NCBI GenBank assembly: GCA_033439685.1
Contig: JAUEDM010000004.1
Span: forward strand, 2,480,001-2,544,000
Direction of reading: 5' to 3'
From: Apodospora peruviana
Lineage: Eukaryota; Ascomycota; Sordariomycetes; Sordariales; Lasiosphaeriaceae
DNA: 64,000 bases
In this document: positions 1 through 11,607 of the stretch, piece by piece
How the letters are laid out: every line of letters starts with the position of its first letter
Numbering within the stretch: the stretch's first letter is position 1
The notes under the pieces: model-generated
Told to the model about the DNA's origin: nothing
Seen by the model: only the letters and a program-made list of their open reading frames with translations
Database searches by the model: none
Translations under genes and position numbers: made by a program

Positions 1-716
1 GGAAGGTTATCGTTGAGTAACTCTCTGATGTCTTTTGATTGTTTCCTACTGGACTTCTTAGATGACTCGGGCGAGCCAAGAAATGCATGTTGCGTACTAA
101 TTACCTACCTACCTAGGTACCAGTCTGTCCTTGCAGGCTCGATCTACCAACCCCGAGATCCCGTACATGATGACCTCTTTGTTCCTTGTAGGGTTATCTC
201 TTGCGGAGGCCTGGCTGCCTAACATACCGACCGACCGGCCCAGGCGCGGGATGTGATGTGATCACCATAGTAGAACGTACTCGGGCTTTTTTTCTTTGTT
301 GATTTCAAATGTTGGTTGCGTTACCACTACTACTTGATGCATGAGCGTGTTGGTGTTGACTGACCGGGAGTTACGTGGCTTCGGCCCCCCTGGGAAGGAA
401 ATATGTTGGTTTGTAATTTTATTCCAGTTCAGGTTGTACTCACATGCTGCATGAGATAGATACGATTGCTTGCGGTTTGGTTTCGTGTTCAAGACCATTG
501 TGATATATATATATATATATATATCAATTGCTTTTGCCCGCACTGATGAGATGGGAGGAGCAACAACTCTGCAGTCTTCAAACAACAAACCAACTACCTC
601 AGATACTACTAAATAATTAGAGCGTCTTACCGTTCAAGCTATATCAAATTGCCGTTATTCTTTTTGGACTACAGCTTGAATATATTCACGTACAAGATAT
701 CATCAACAACATAACC
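1..716. other. Intergenic, left edge
   Basis: I see no supported gene here. It holds an (AT)n microsatellite at 503-524 and, near its right end, the promoter and 5' leader of the dehydrogenase that starts at 717. A short open frame at 13-222 has no recognisable protein features. Confidence 0.6.
503..524. repeat. (AT)11 microsatellite
   Basis: Eleven perfect AT dinucleotides in the spacer upstream of the dehydrogenase gene at 717. Confidence 0.95.
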
Positions 717-1666
717 ATGCCTTCCTTCCTCATTACCGGATCCAGCCGCGGCTTGGGTTTGACCCTCGTCACCGAGCTTGTAAGTCAGCCAATCACCGGC
801 CCAAGACAGCTTTTCTGGAAAGAACACAGTTCTAACAACGGAATAGCTCAAAGATCCCGAGAACAAGGTCATCGCCACCGCCAGAAACACCAAGGCCGCC
901 GAGGGCCTGCAGACTCTTGCGGCCAAATTTCCGCCGGACCGTCTGGTTCTGGTAGACCTGGACGTCTCGTCCCAAACAAGCATCGAAGCCGCGGCGGCCG
1001 AAGTGTCTCGCATCCTGCCCGACGGGCTGGACAACCTCATCAACAACGCTGGTGTCAACGACCAAGCGCTGGTACCGTTTGAGCAGGTGGACCTCGAAGC
1101 GTTCAGAAAGGAGATCGATTTTACTTTGGTCGGCACGATCCTCGTGCTCCGCGCTTTCCTGCCGCTCGTCCGCAAGAGTAGAACCAAGAAAGTCTTGCAG
1201 TTGTCGTCCGTTCTGGGCTCCATCGAGCAGGCTGCCTGGACCCCTGGTCTCACGCCAACGTACTCGGTGGCGAAGGCTGCGTTGAATATGTAAGTGCGAT
1301 GACTACTCGGTCAAACAGTCCAAAATAACTGACATGTTTTTGTGTGGCACTAGGCTGATCAGAAAATGGGGTGCTTCTTTGAAATCGGAGGCTATCATCA
1401 CGCTTCTTATCCATCCTGGTAAGTTTCACACACAACTTTTAACTTGATATAGGTACCTACCTAGCTAATATGATTCGTGTTTAGGCTGGATCAAAGCGAC
1501 GGATATCGGCTACGCCATCGCACCGTACATGGAGAAGTACGTCCCTAATCTGAAGAGCATTAGCCCGGAGGAGGCCGCAGCTGGGGTGGTCCAGGTGCTG
1601 AATGATGCCACCCTTGATGTAACCGGGTCGTTCTTCAACTATGATGGGACTACTATCCCTTGGTAG
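717..1666 (+). CDS. Short-chain dehydrogenase/reductase (SDR)
   Basis: A classical SDR, an NAD(P)(H)-dependent oxidoreductase, probably cytosolic. My model is join(717..779, 847..1289, 1354..1418, 1485..1666), 250 aa. All three introns have GT..AG ends and restore one frame. The cofactor motif TGSSRGLG lies at residues 7-14, NNAG follows in the middle, and the catalytic YSVAK has Tyr160 and Lys164. The length fits the classical family at about 250 aa. The C-terminus (HPGWIKATDIG then SFFNYDGTTIPW) resembles the sniffer/C-factor-like group. The substrate cannot be read from the sequence. An AATAAA at 1766-1771 is a plausible polyadenylation signal. It stands alone, with no metabolic gene close by, so its pathway is unknown. 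I am confident in the family and slightly less so in the exact splice sites. Confidence 0.88.
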
Positions 1667-4231
1667 GCAGTACGGGCTGCCATTCGTCTTGCAAAATGGT
1701 ATATTGAAGACAACGAAATCGAGTAGATGAATTTACCTAGGTAGTCAGCCTGCGGAAATATATGTAATAAATATTGAAATTTCTTTTGGGAATTATTAGA
1801 CTGAGCTATGTATCACCGGCCAAGAGTAATTCTGTGAAAGTGTAGCTTAACGACTTGACGCCGAAGCAGGCCGATCTGACAGGGCAGTCCTTTTGCTCCC
1901 GCGGCACACATCGACCTCGATTATCACTACTCAGGTGTGCCAATAAGTTTCAAATACCTTGTAATCAACATCTCGTGTCAAGAAGAGTATGGTAACACAA
2001 ATTTTCAAGGCTGCGCCGCTGCATCGTTGATGAAGAAAATCAACTTTTCTATATGTTTATCACTTTGCCTCACTGCAGATTGTGCTATGCGCCGCTTTGT
2101 ATTTCAATTTGACTCAGCTCTGTTATGTGCCGCCTGTCAGCGGGCAGTCTATTGCTCCTGTGCCGTGATCAATTAACTGTGGGAGAGTGATGCTATCAAT
2201 ATTTTGGTATGTACCTGATTTGGCTTTGTCTGCCACTTATTTTCAAAACTGTTTGCAAACCGAGCTTGACTGCACGGAATGCGAGGACTTCTATTGTGTC
2301 ATGCGACTTTCATGTACAACTGGGCTTGCCACTGAGAGATGATATAACGCACCATGATAATACTCGTAACTTCTTCATTGCAACGTTAAGATGACCGGCG
2401 AGCTATAATAGTTGATTGCGAAACGCCAGCATGGAACAAAACACCACTAACAACAGTCATGCTATAAGTTTGTGTAGGTTGTCATGAAGTCATCCCCACT
2501 TTCCTTTTTCTACTTCGCTCTCTCCCTCTCCATTGCCCAGAAGTAGACTCTACATTGGAAATCGAACCGGTTGTAACGAACGCACGCACACTCGCACAGA
2601 TAGTTCCACGTCGGGAACTTGGGCTTATCGTCTCGAACAGGCGGCAGAAATGGAGAACGAATCTTTCAAGTCAGGTCACGGTTGAGTCGGGAATTCAAGT
2701 CGAGTTATACTTTTCCAACTACCCATGTCCCTGGAGAGACCAGACGTACTGCGTGGCACCAGTTTCAATGGCTTGCTTCACTTCCAATGCAATCGCTTTG
2801 ATATACTTCGGTTAATACTACCGGTACTTCAGATCCTGACCCGACCTGGGACCAGGGTTAGGGCTCAGTAGGTAAGAGAGGGTCTCTGTTATCCGTGGAG
2901 TCTGGACCATCTTGCGAGAAAGCATGAAATGGTGGGAAGATCGATCTGGTCATCATGCCTGGCCAAGGCCTTCATCGGCCGGAGATCTGCATCCATACCG
3001 AGGGACAGGTCCGATGGAAGGACGGGATGAACGCTTCCATGAGCCGCCCCCACAAAGACGGAAGTCTCACCTTTCGGAAAAGATACGAGGTCGACAAAAT
3101 GACCATCTCGCTTCTTCAGCAGGCTTATTGCTGCCCCGCAGTGCCCGGCCCCTGACCGACGCAGGAACAGGCTGGAATTCATTCTCGTGCGAATGGGTGT
3201 GATGGGGAAGTGCGCGTTAGTGTGGCTGAGGCCTGTTGCGTTGAAACCCGAGCCTGAGCCCCTTCTCTCATCTTGCAAGTGCTGTTGTCAGTTATTAGAT
3301 AAACAACTGCCACTCCTGCATTCCCGCAGTGCGCCGGCGTGTGAGGCTCGCATTAGCGGCTGACAACCGGTGATAGCTTGCGTCGATCAGTGGGTGTCTC
3401 TGTTAGATTTGTCAAGAGATAAATCTCTGGCCTGTCCCTCCGAGTCGTCTTGGTTGGAAGCCAGTATCCGTATCTCGGAGCTCAGGTCAGGTCACCGGAG
3501 GTTCCAGGTTGGGCGTTTCACCAGCCGATAGGTATCTGGAAGGAGCCAAACCTGCCAAACCTGACCAGCCACTAGCCTCCAACCACTCAGTGGCCCTCAG
3601 CTCTCCCCCGCGACGCGTTAAGCACCCGCCGACCGGCGCGACCCCCCGCAGGCGCGCTGTCCCAGTTCAGCCCAACCAGTGGACACGACCAGTCTTGTGC
3701 GCCATCCCGCGGCCAGGGATCCGACTGACGCAGATGACTGGTGAAGAACCCCTCGACGACAACACCACAGGAGAGTCATTGCCAAAGGATTGGGTGCAAG
3801 ATGGGCTACTGAAAACGGCCGGGCCTTATCCTGTTCAAATTGATCTCGACAGCGGGCGAAGGCGTCAACAAACAAATAAACCTGCCAACTGCATACTTAT
3901 TAATCCCAAAGGTATATCTATCCATCCTAAAAGGGCTGCTGGGCAATTTATCCACCAAGGTCGCGGCATTTTTGACAGCAAACCGACGAATAAAGGTTGG
4001 CCGAACCACAACACACAACACCAACACGCCTTTTCTTTCGTTATCCAGTCGTATTCATCGCAAAGATAATAACCTGGGTTGGGAAATATCAAGTTCATGC
4101 TCGCCCTGGTCGCCTTCTAGACATTTCAACCCTTCAAACCGCTCCATCTCCGCTAGATCCACCAAAACCCCCCCGCAATTCCAGTGCCAGTCCCGGAACC
4201 CAGGAACTGGGAGGACGGCCCAGCGATAACA
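1667..4231. other. Intergenic, about 2.5 kb
   Basis: Several open frames exist here on both strands, for example 2889-3278 (-) and 3509-4069 (+). None has a recognisable domain, codon pattern or ATG start to support it. The right end holds the leader of the gene at 4232. I see nothing else. Confidence 0.5.
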
Positions 4232-7027
4232 ATGCCTGTCATGTGGGACAGGATGAGAACAGGAGGCCCTCAACAAAGACAGGTCAGCGGCCGGTTTGAC
4301 GACGATGACGATAGAATGATGATGGCCGGTCTGGGCCTGCATTCTAGTTCTAGCACCAGCTTGAACAGAGGCTACAGCTACTCTATCAAAGGCGGTCCAC
4401 CACCTCCAAGACCGCCCAGAGAGTATATCGAGTCGCAATAGTAAGTTTTTAGTCCAACGGTTGTTTTTTTTTTCTTTGTGTTTGTCGGTCCTTTCTTTGC
4501 ACGTCGGCGGCACAGCTTCCGACCATCCACCACCTTTACCCAGCTAGGTGCTTTGGGCAGTCTTCGTTCCTGCATCAAAGTGGCCAGGAGGATACGGAAT
4601 AAGGTACCTACCTTCCAGTGTCATCGCACCGCCGGCTGGGCACTCGCACTGCGCGGCTCACTGCAGATAACTGACCCCCTGCCATTTCCTCAACGCATCA
4701 GCAATCAGCAACACAAGCGACCTGTGCTGGCATCATCTGTCGTGCACTGTCGTGCGTTGTGCCGTGTCAGATCAGCTGCCACTGGATTTTCATTTTGCAT
4801 TACTTTCACCGCTGCTTTTTTTCTTCCCTTTAAACAGCTTTTACTTCGTGTTCTGTTAGTTGACTCCCCGATTTACAGCGAGACTGCCCCTCCAGTCCAA
4901 GAGCCGCCCCCGCGAAACCCCCGCCGTCTTGCAAGTCGCACCTCGAACCTTCGCCAGACGTCGTCTTCCCACTCTCAACATCCACAACAACACCAACACC
5001 AACACCAACACCAGCCTGGTGACCACGGCTACCCAGCAAACCTGGCGTCCAAGCACAGTCGCCGGTATGGGGGAGGCGAGGATATCTCGCCTCCCAGCTC
5101 CCCCGAGCCGGGCTACGGTGGTGCAGACCACGAGCAGGGCGATGTTTCCCCCATCGACGGGGATGAAGACGGGCCCGACTTCTCGAGGTTTGGAATCGGT
5201 TCCTCCCGGACGGCGAGGACCAATCAACCCGACCGCCATGAAACGCGAGAATCGCCGCAGCACCAGGCCTCGACCAACATCCCCATGATGCGTCGTGCTC
5301 GCCGGAAGCAATCAGATGCCGCTCTGCGCGAAGCCCACGCCCTTGCAAATCAGCGTCCATCATCACGCCAGCAACTGCATCATCAGCACGCCCCCAGACA
5401 GGAAGACCCACGGTGGGATCCGCTGACTGGAGAGCGGACATCTAGCCCACATGGCAAGCCGTCCCAGGTTAAGCCTGCCGAATTTGCCCACGGTCTGGGT
5501 ATTTCCTCGCACGCGTCATCTGCACCGCAAAGGAGCCTGCCTACTGCGATTCCCTCCTTCGGTGATAGGGTATGGAGGATGGCGAAGCGGGCCGGAGGCA
5601 AGGAGAACAACGTCGACCCGGCAGCTGCCGCCTTCGGAGCGTCGTCTCGTCCCGGCTGGCGGGGAGCTAGTGGTCGGACTGCAATCGTCGACCCGGTTCG
5701 AGATACTCCCGAGGTGGCACCTTTGAGGATTCCCGACAAGAGCAGCAGAAGGGTTATATCTCCAACATCTGCGTCCAGTCCCCAGACCGGCCTTTTCGGC
5801 GGCGCAAGACGAGGGCAGACCCCCCCTGTCAGCCCTCCCGTATCTGAAACGGTCGCTGGGTCCGCGCCCCGAGACACCATTAGGAAAATCATGCCCTCGT
5901 CCCAGCAGTCCCCATCTGCGACACAGCCGCAACCTCCGAGTCCCCAGACCTACCCTAGCCCACCACTATCCGGTACGCTGCCCTCGGGAGACGCGCCATC
6001 ACTAGCAGCCAGGGAACTCGCCCGAGCTCATATCAGTGCTCCTTCTCCCACCTCACCAGCGAGCCCGACATCGAACCCCAGTCTGCATGACAACCCAGCC
6101 ATGATTCGCAGGAAACCACCTCCTGTGCACGCAAACCACCTGCACCACGAGTCAGTCTCGTCGGTTTACTCGCAACAATCCCAGGCGCCGTCAGCCCCTC
6201 CTCCACACAAAGCCGATGCCACCTTCCTCGCTGCGAATGACCCTTGGGTACAACCTGCCTCTCGGTTCAGCGTAACTACCTACGCTACAAGTGCTGTCAA
6301 CACACCGCGCGAATCTTTCGACGACTTCAACCACCAAGATCGGCCGCCCATGCCCACCCTGCCACCAGGGTTCACCGAGAGTCCCAAGGTGGCTCAACAG
6401 GAGTCCGTGATAGATCAGAGATGGCCTAAGCTTGATGGTCCGGGTGCCAACAATGGCCAGGTATATGCTAGTGAGACTACCGGTAGTCCGGTCGTCATCT
6501 CGTTGAAAGATCAGTTTATGTCGTCACCATTCGGTAACAGTGATCGGGAATCGCAGGCGGCCCGCGACCGGAAGGCTGCGGCTCCGGGACCCAGTCCTGC
6601 CGTAGCCCGCGCTCGGGCTGCTGCCAGCGCCGCTACTGAACGGGCGGAACGACGTGTATCGACGGCATCCAGCATCAACAAGATGCTTCCCCCGGCACCA
6701 CCAGAGGCATCGGCCGGCGAGGCTAGAGACCGCGTCGGCATGCTCAACGCCCAGCTGCAGGCGCTCGGGAATAGGAGGATCAACATCAACCGCTCCATCA
6801 AACAGATGACAGAACTGATGCCGACGGATAACCTGATGGACAGCCTCGAGGTCAGACGCAAGCGGGAGATGGAGAAGCGCAAGGTCGAATCACTGAAACA
6901 GGAGCTCTCCGAGGTACAGAGGGAGGAGTACGAACTCGGACTAAAGCTGCACAGGGCATACAAGAGGCTCGACAAGGATGCGCAGTGGGAGCCCACTACG
7001 CTGTGGGTTAGGAGGGTTACTGGGTGA
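4232..7027 (+). CDS. Pro/Ser-rich protein with C-terminal coiled coil
   Basis: Conserved-looking fungal protein of unknown function. My model is join(4232..4440, 4879..7027), 785 aa. The start is the first ATG in frame (MPVMWDRM). The donor GTAAGT at 4441 follows CAA-TA and the acceptor TTACAG ends at 4878, completing a Tyr codon. The 438-bp intron is unusually long for this genome. Residues 18-700 are low-complexity: an Asp run near the start, Pro and Ser patches, and a Gln/His stretch just after the splice. The last 100 residues or so form a charged helical region rich in Arg, Lys, Glu and Leu that should make a coiled coil (from about RDRVGMLNAQLQALG onward). No catalytic motif is visible. 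It may be a scaffold or a cortical/septal adaptor, but that is only a guess from composition. Confidence 0.75.
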
Positions 7028-8239
7028 TGTTTTTCTTCTCGTTTTCCCAAATTACAGGGCAGGGCATTTGTTATGATATCCCATTGCGTTGATTGATTTG
7101 TTGTTGTTTGGCCGATGTGTTATTTTATTGTATTTAATTACACAGTTCAGAGTTGGGGCGGCTTGTCTAACCTAGATGCAGATCTGCCAAGGTTGAGGTT
7201 TGAGCGCACGGAATTGGACGGCGGATGGTTCTATCACTGGTGTTCTTGTTTTCGGATTCTTAGGTTCTTGTTTACAACGACCAAAAGATACAGACACAAC
7301 ACGCCTACAGAGCGTAAAGGTACTGAAGTTCGTACCCGGCAGGACGATGTTATAGCTTCCTTACAGTTAATCTTCATCATCTACCGACGTGTTTGTACAC
7401 TCGATGACGAGGAAGAGGTCACTGATGAATGCTACCGCCCATGACACGATGGTTATATCAACATGATTATAGATAGACCCTGACCAGATAGATCCCGGCG
7501 AATCAATGAACTGATTGATGAAGGAAACCATTATTAATGAGAAAATAAAAATAAGTCTATGTGAATAGTTGAGGTATAAACTTTTGTGTGTTGAAGTATC
7601 CGTGGTATAGTAAAGAATCAAGGAGCGAACGAACGAACGCGCTTCCAGTTTCTTTACCTGTTGACCAACCAAAGCGCATCACCCATTTCTCTAAAGTCCG
7701 TCTGTAATGAGGTATTCAAGCCTGAGAAGAAACCAAAAGCGGATATCCCTTGTAAATGTATGTGCCATCCTTAAAAGAATAAAACTCCTTGCTTACTTTC
7801 TAGCGAGATAAAATCCGTTCCATCTTTGTTCACCAACCCAGCAAACTTTTAGGTATTTGAAGAAAAAGAACCAAAGCCTCTGAACCGCTCACCCAACCAA
7901 CCAAACCATAATAGGTCTTTTGCTCCAGAAAAATAAAAATAAAAGATATTATGAGGGGGAATCGAAGATGAGAAATCAAGATAGACGCCAAATCTATCCT
8001 CAACCCATCCATGTACAAAACAACATATACACATCTTATTTACTTAACGTAGTGTATATATCAACCAGTAACTTGTACCTATGTTCGTTGTCGCTTGCCC
8101 TCATCAGCAAACCGAGTGAGTCTACATGCCGAAAAAGAATTGATGCTGACGTGTGTGTGTGTATGTGTGTGTGTGTATGGTCGCAAACATCCACAAAAAG
8201 ATGTGGACTAAAAGAAGTTGACGCTCTTGTTTAGGTGGT
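7028..8239. other. Intergenic between convergent genes
   Basis: The 3' ends of the gene at 4232 (+) and of the zinc-finger gene (-) face each other here. The stretch holds a GT-rich microsatellite at about 8152-8178. I see no gene. Confidence 0.6.
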
Positions 8240-11200
8240 TTAGGTCTGCAGTTCAGGTTGCTGCTGCTGCTGCTGCTGCTGTTGTTGTTGTTGTGACAAC
8301 GCCAGACTCTGTCGGACATTAGGCGGCAGCGTGGGAGGAATATCCTGCATATCGTCGTCAGACGAATCCGAGTTGTCGTCGTCACGGGCTTCTTCTTTCG
8401 TCGCGATCATAGTAGTAGCAGCAGGTGCTTCCTCTACACTGCTGCTGGTCCGACGGCTGTTGTCGTGGTCGCCATTATTGCCATTTAGCTGTTGCTGCTG
8501 CTCGGTGTTGCGGAAACTTCCGGCGTTGCTGCTAGCGTTGTCAATGGGGGTACTGTTTCCGGTAGTCGTATGCTGTTTTTGTTCGTATTGCTGAGTAGTC
8601 TGGACAGCAGTGGGATCCTGCGTGGCGGCTGATGCTCGGGTACCGGATAGGCCTCCTCCTAGCTCCGACACCGACAACGTTTTACGCGTGGGAGGCGTCT
8701 CATCACCCGGCGCCGATTTATAAGGCGTCTGATACGTTCCCGTCCCATCGAGGCGGCGGCGCTTGGCATCGTGCTCCTCCCAGACCGTTTGCGACCGAGG
8801 AGTATTAGCAGCTACCCAACCGCTGCCGGACGCGCCGGGTGCCGGTGAGCCGTCCGTCTTGACAGGAGCAGGCGCGGGAGCAGGGCTCAAGCCTTGATGG
8901 TGCTGATTAGCCAAAATCTTTGCCTTCTCCTTCTCGGCGCGCTTGAGGCCGAGGCGCTCCCGTTCGGCCGCAATCTCGGCCTTGGTTCGCCGCTCGCGCA
9001 ACCGCACGCCGTACTTCTTCCGGATCATGGACTGCTTGGTCCCAAAACTATTGCGGAGTCCTTCGATCCTGGCGCGCCGTTCATTTTCGTCTTGGATGTT
9101 CTCGGCTTCGGCGAATCGTGGCGCATACTTCATCTCAGCCCCTTGGAGTTCTTCATTCATTTGAGCCAACTCCTCTGGTGTTAGATGTGCGTATGGATCT
9201 GACGGATTTGGCGAAGCATTTGATGCTCGTGACCCTATGGAGGTACGGCCGGCGGTCGCGTGGTGTGTCGGGGTAGCCTGCGTCTGTGGGTAAGATGACG
9301 TAGAATATCCGTCGGGGACAGGACTACTTTGAGCGCTCATGGAAGGAAGAATGGCGACCGGGTTGCCTTGACTAAGCGGCGCGGAGCGAGGGGGCCGCCC
9401 CGGCCCACGGGAAACTTTGGGCAGAACCGTGCTGCAGATTCTGCTGTCGACATGCTGTGATGGATATTAGCAATAGGCAACGAGGGTGAAGTATCAGATT
9501 TAAATCCAATCTTACAGCTTGCAAGGAGTCCCAGGTTGTGAATCCTTGGCCACAAAGGGGGCAGGAGTGCTCGAAGCCTTTGCTTGTAGGAGGTGTTTGG
9601 CTACAGACGGCATGCCTCGTGTGCTGTTGATCGTTAGATCAAATATTAGACTCGTATGAAGAGCTGCCACTTACATGTTCGTACGCGGGAACCTGCGTAA
9701 ACGTTCGGAAGCAACTCATGCATTGCAGCTGCTGGTGAGGAGAGGGATAGGCTGGCTGAGGCTGTGGCTGAGGTTGGTGCGGAGGTTGGGCCGGACGAGC
9801 ATGGCTAAAGCCATTAGCTACAGCCGCCGCTGTGGCACCGGGGTACGCCTCCTGGGGTATGACGCGCTCATGGTCTTCCTCGACCATGTCACCCGGATCA
9901 TACCCCAAGCGCTCGGCTTTAGCAAGGGCAGTGACCAAGGGCTTTGCTTCGATAGTTCGCAGACGCTTGGCGAGACACTTATCGAGAAAGTTGTCGCTGA
10001 CTTTGCTGATGATGAAGTCGGCCACTTCATCGAAGTCCGGTTCTTCAAAGTGACCAATGAGTTCATTTTTGGACTCAAGAACCATCTTTTTACCGAAATC
10101 CCTCACCGCTCGACGGGTAATGGAGGGCAACGCGTGGTGGATTGATGCATTGAGCTACGTCTGAATTAGTGGGAATGAGACTCTAACAACGAGACGGACG
10201 ACGACGACAACAACGACAGACGGAAAGAGCATGGATGAGAAGTGGGGAGATGATGGGATTATGCAAGGAAGGACCGGGAACGGGAATATCATTTTATATG
10301 TTTCAGTTGCAAACAGAAATGATAGGTGACGGCATAGAGAATGGGGCGCTCACGATAAAGGCCTGGTGAAACTCGGAACCCAGGAGGCACTTTTCCCAAT
10401 TATCCCGGACAATGCGCCGGACAGACTCGGGAAGGCTCTGTTGAACGGCAAAGGTCATGCGCGTGCAGTCGTCGACAAACTTTGGGTTGATGCGTGCGTG
10501 GTCCACAGTCGGTGAGGCGAAGCCGGTGGCATGCGGGTTGGCGGCCGGAGCCTGGGTTCCTCTCCGGACGCCGGGTGGGTCCATGATGACGGGCTTCGAG
10601 ATCGGACTTTGTGTCGCGGGCGGTCTGGGCGGCGGCGGTGGTTGTAGCGGCAGTTGGGGTGGTTGGTGGTGGAGTGGCGGGAGAGTCGCAGGCGGAGGCG
10701 GTGGCTGATTGGGGTGGTACTGCTGGTGCTGGTGTTGGTGCTGTTGATGCGACTGTGAATGCGCATGCGGGTGCTGGTGAGGATGTTGCTGCTGCTGCTG
10801 CTGCTGATGTGCATGCGGGTGATGCGCGTGCAGTTGCGATTGAGGTGGTGCAGCCGGGTGTTGAAGAATTTGCTGCTGGGACGGGTGTGGGTGCGCTTGT
10901 TGATGTTGTTGATGTTGTTGCGGTGGAAGCTGTGCAGGTTGCTGGTGCAAAACTTGAGTCTGCTGCTGCTGCTGTGGTGTCTCCTGCCGGGTCTGCTGTG
11001 GTTGCTGTTGTTGATGCTGCTGTGGTGTCTGCGGTGAATGGTGTTGCTGCTGGTAGGGCTGTTGCTTCAATTGCGGCGATGAAATAGAATTGGAGGGCTG
11101 GAGCTTTCCCGGTTGGGCTTGGCCACCATCATATTTTACCGTCATTGGGTCTCGCCATCGCAGCTGTTCCTTTGCCCTGGCCGCTGCCCCGGGCGTGTTC

Positions 11201-11607
11201 GGGGCATGCCCACCACCACCACCAGCACCCTCCGAATACCCGGACCCCGACCCGGCGACGGCTGCACCGGGAACCGGCGGCGGCGGCGGCGGTTGCCCAT
11301 TTACCCCGGCGGGTGTGGGCGGGTGTGACAACGGAGTGCCAGACCGAGTGGCTGGAGTGCTGGTGCTTACCGACTGGGCATTGTGCGAGTGCGCAGCGGC
11401 AACGGCCGTGGCAGCGGCAGCAAGCGCGACACCATTCACGGTCTGGGGGCTAAGGTCTGGTCCGGCCGCGGGTACAGCGGTGACGGCCAGTGACGACGGG
11501 TCACGGTGGATGTCGGATGCCACGGGGGCGGGGCTTGGCACCTCTGGAGTCTGGACCGTCGGCGTCGGTAGTAATGACAACGGTGCTGCGCTTGTTGGTT
11601 CGGCCAT
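8240..11607 (-). CDS. Gln-rich protein with two zinc fingers
   Basis: Probably a nuclear transcription-associated protein; no named family recognised. My model is complement(join(8240..9454, 9516..9623, 9675..10154, 10354..11607)), 1018 aa, and every junction is in phase 0. Four open frames that look like separate genes join cleanly. The start is the first ATG (MAEPT); the codon upstream is GTG. Residues 1-365 are Ala/Pro then Gln/His-rich. Residues 365-520 form a dense helical block that runs across the first intron (GSEFHQAFI joined to LNASIHHALPSITRR). Two Cys-rich fingers follow: C563/C566 with His/Cys up to C585, then C599/C602 with H615 and C621. After about residue 700 comes a basic helical segment (IRKKYGVRLRERR). 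The tail is Ser/Thr-rich and ends in a Gln run. The helical block and the fingers are the parts to use in a search. Confidence 0.8.

Noticed and set aside
2889..3278. 129-aa minus-strand open frame
   Set aside because: Overlaps other open frames on the opposite strand in a GC-rich patch, with no domain.
3509..4069. 186-aa plus-strand open frame upstream of the coiled-coil gene
   Set aside because: Low-complexity composition, a leader-like position and no motif.
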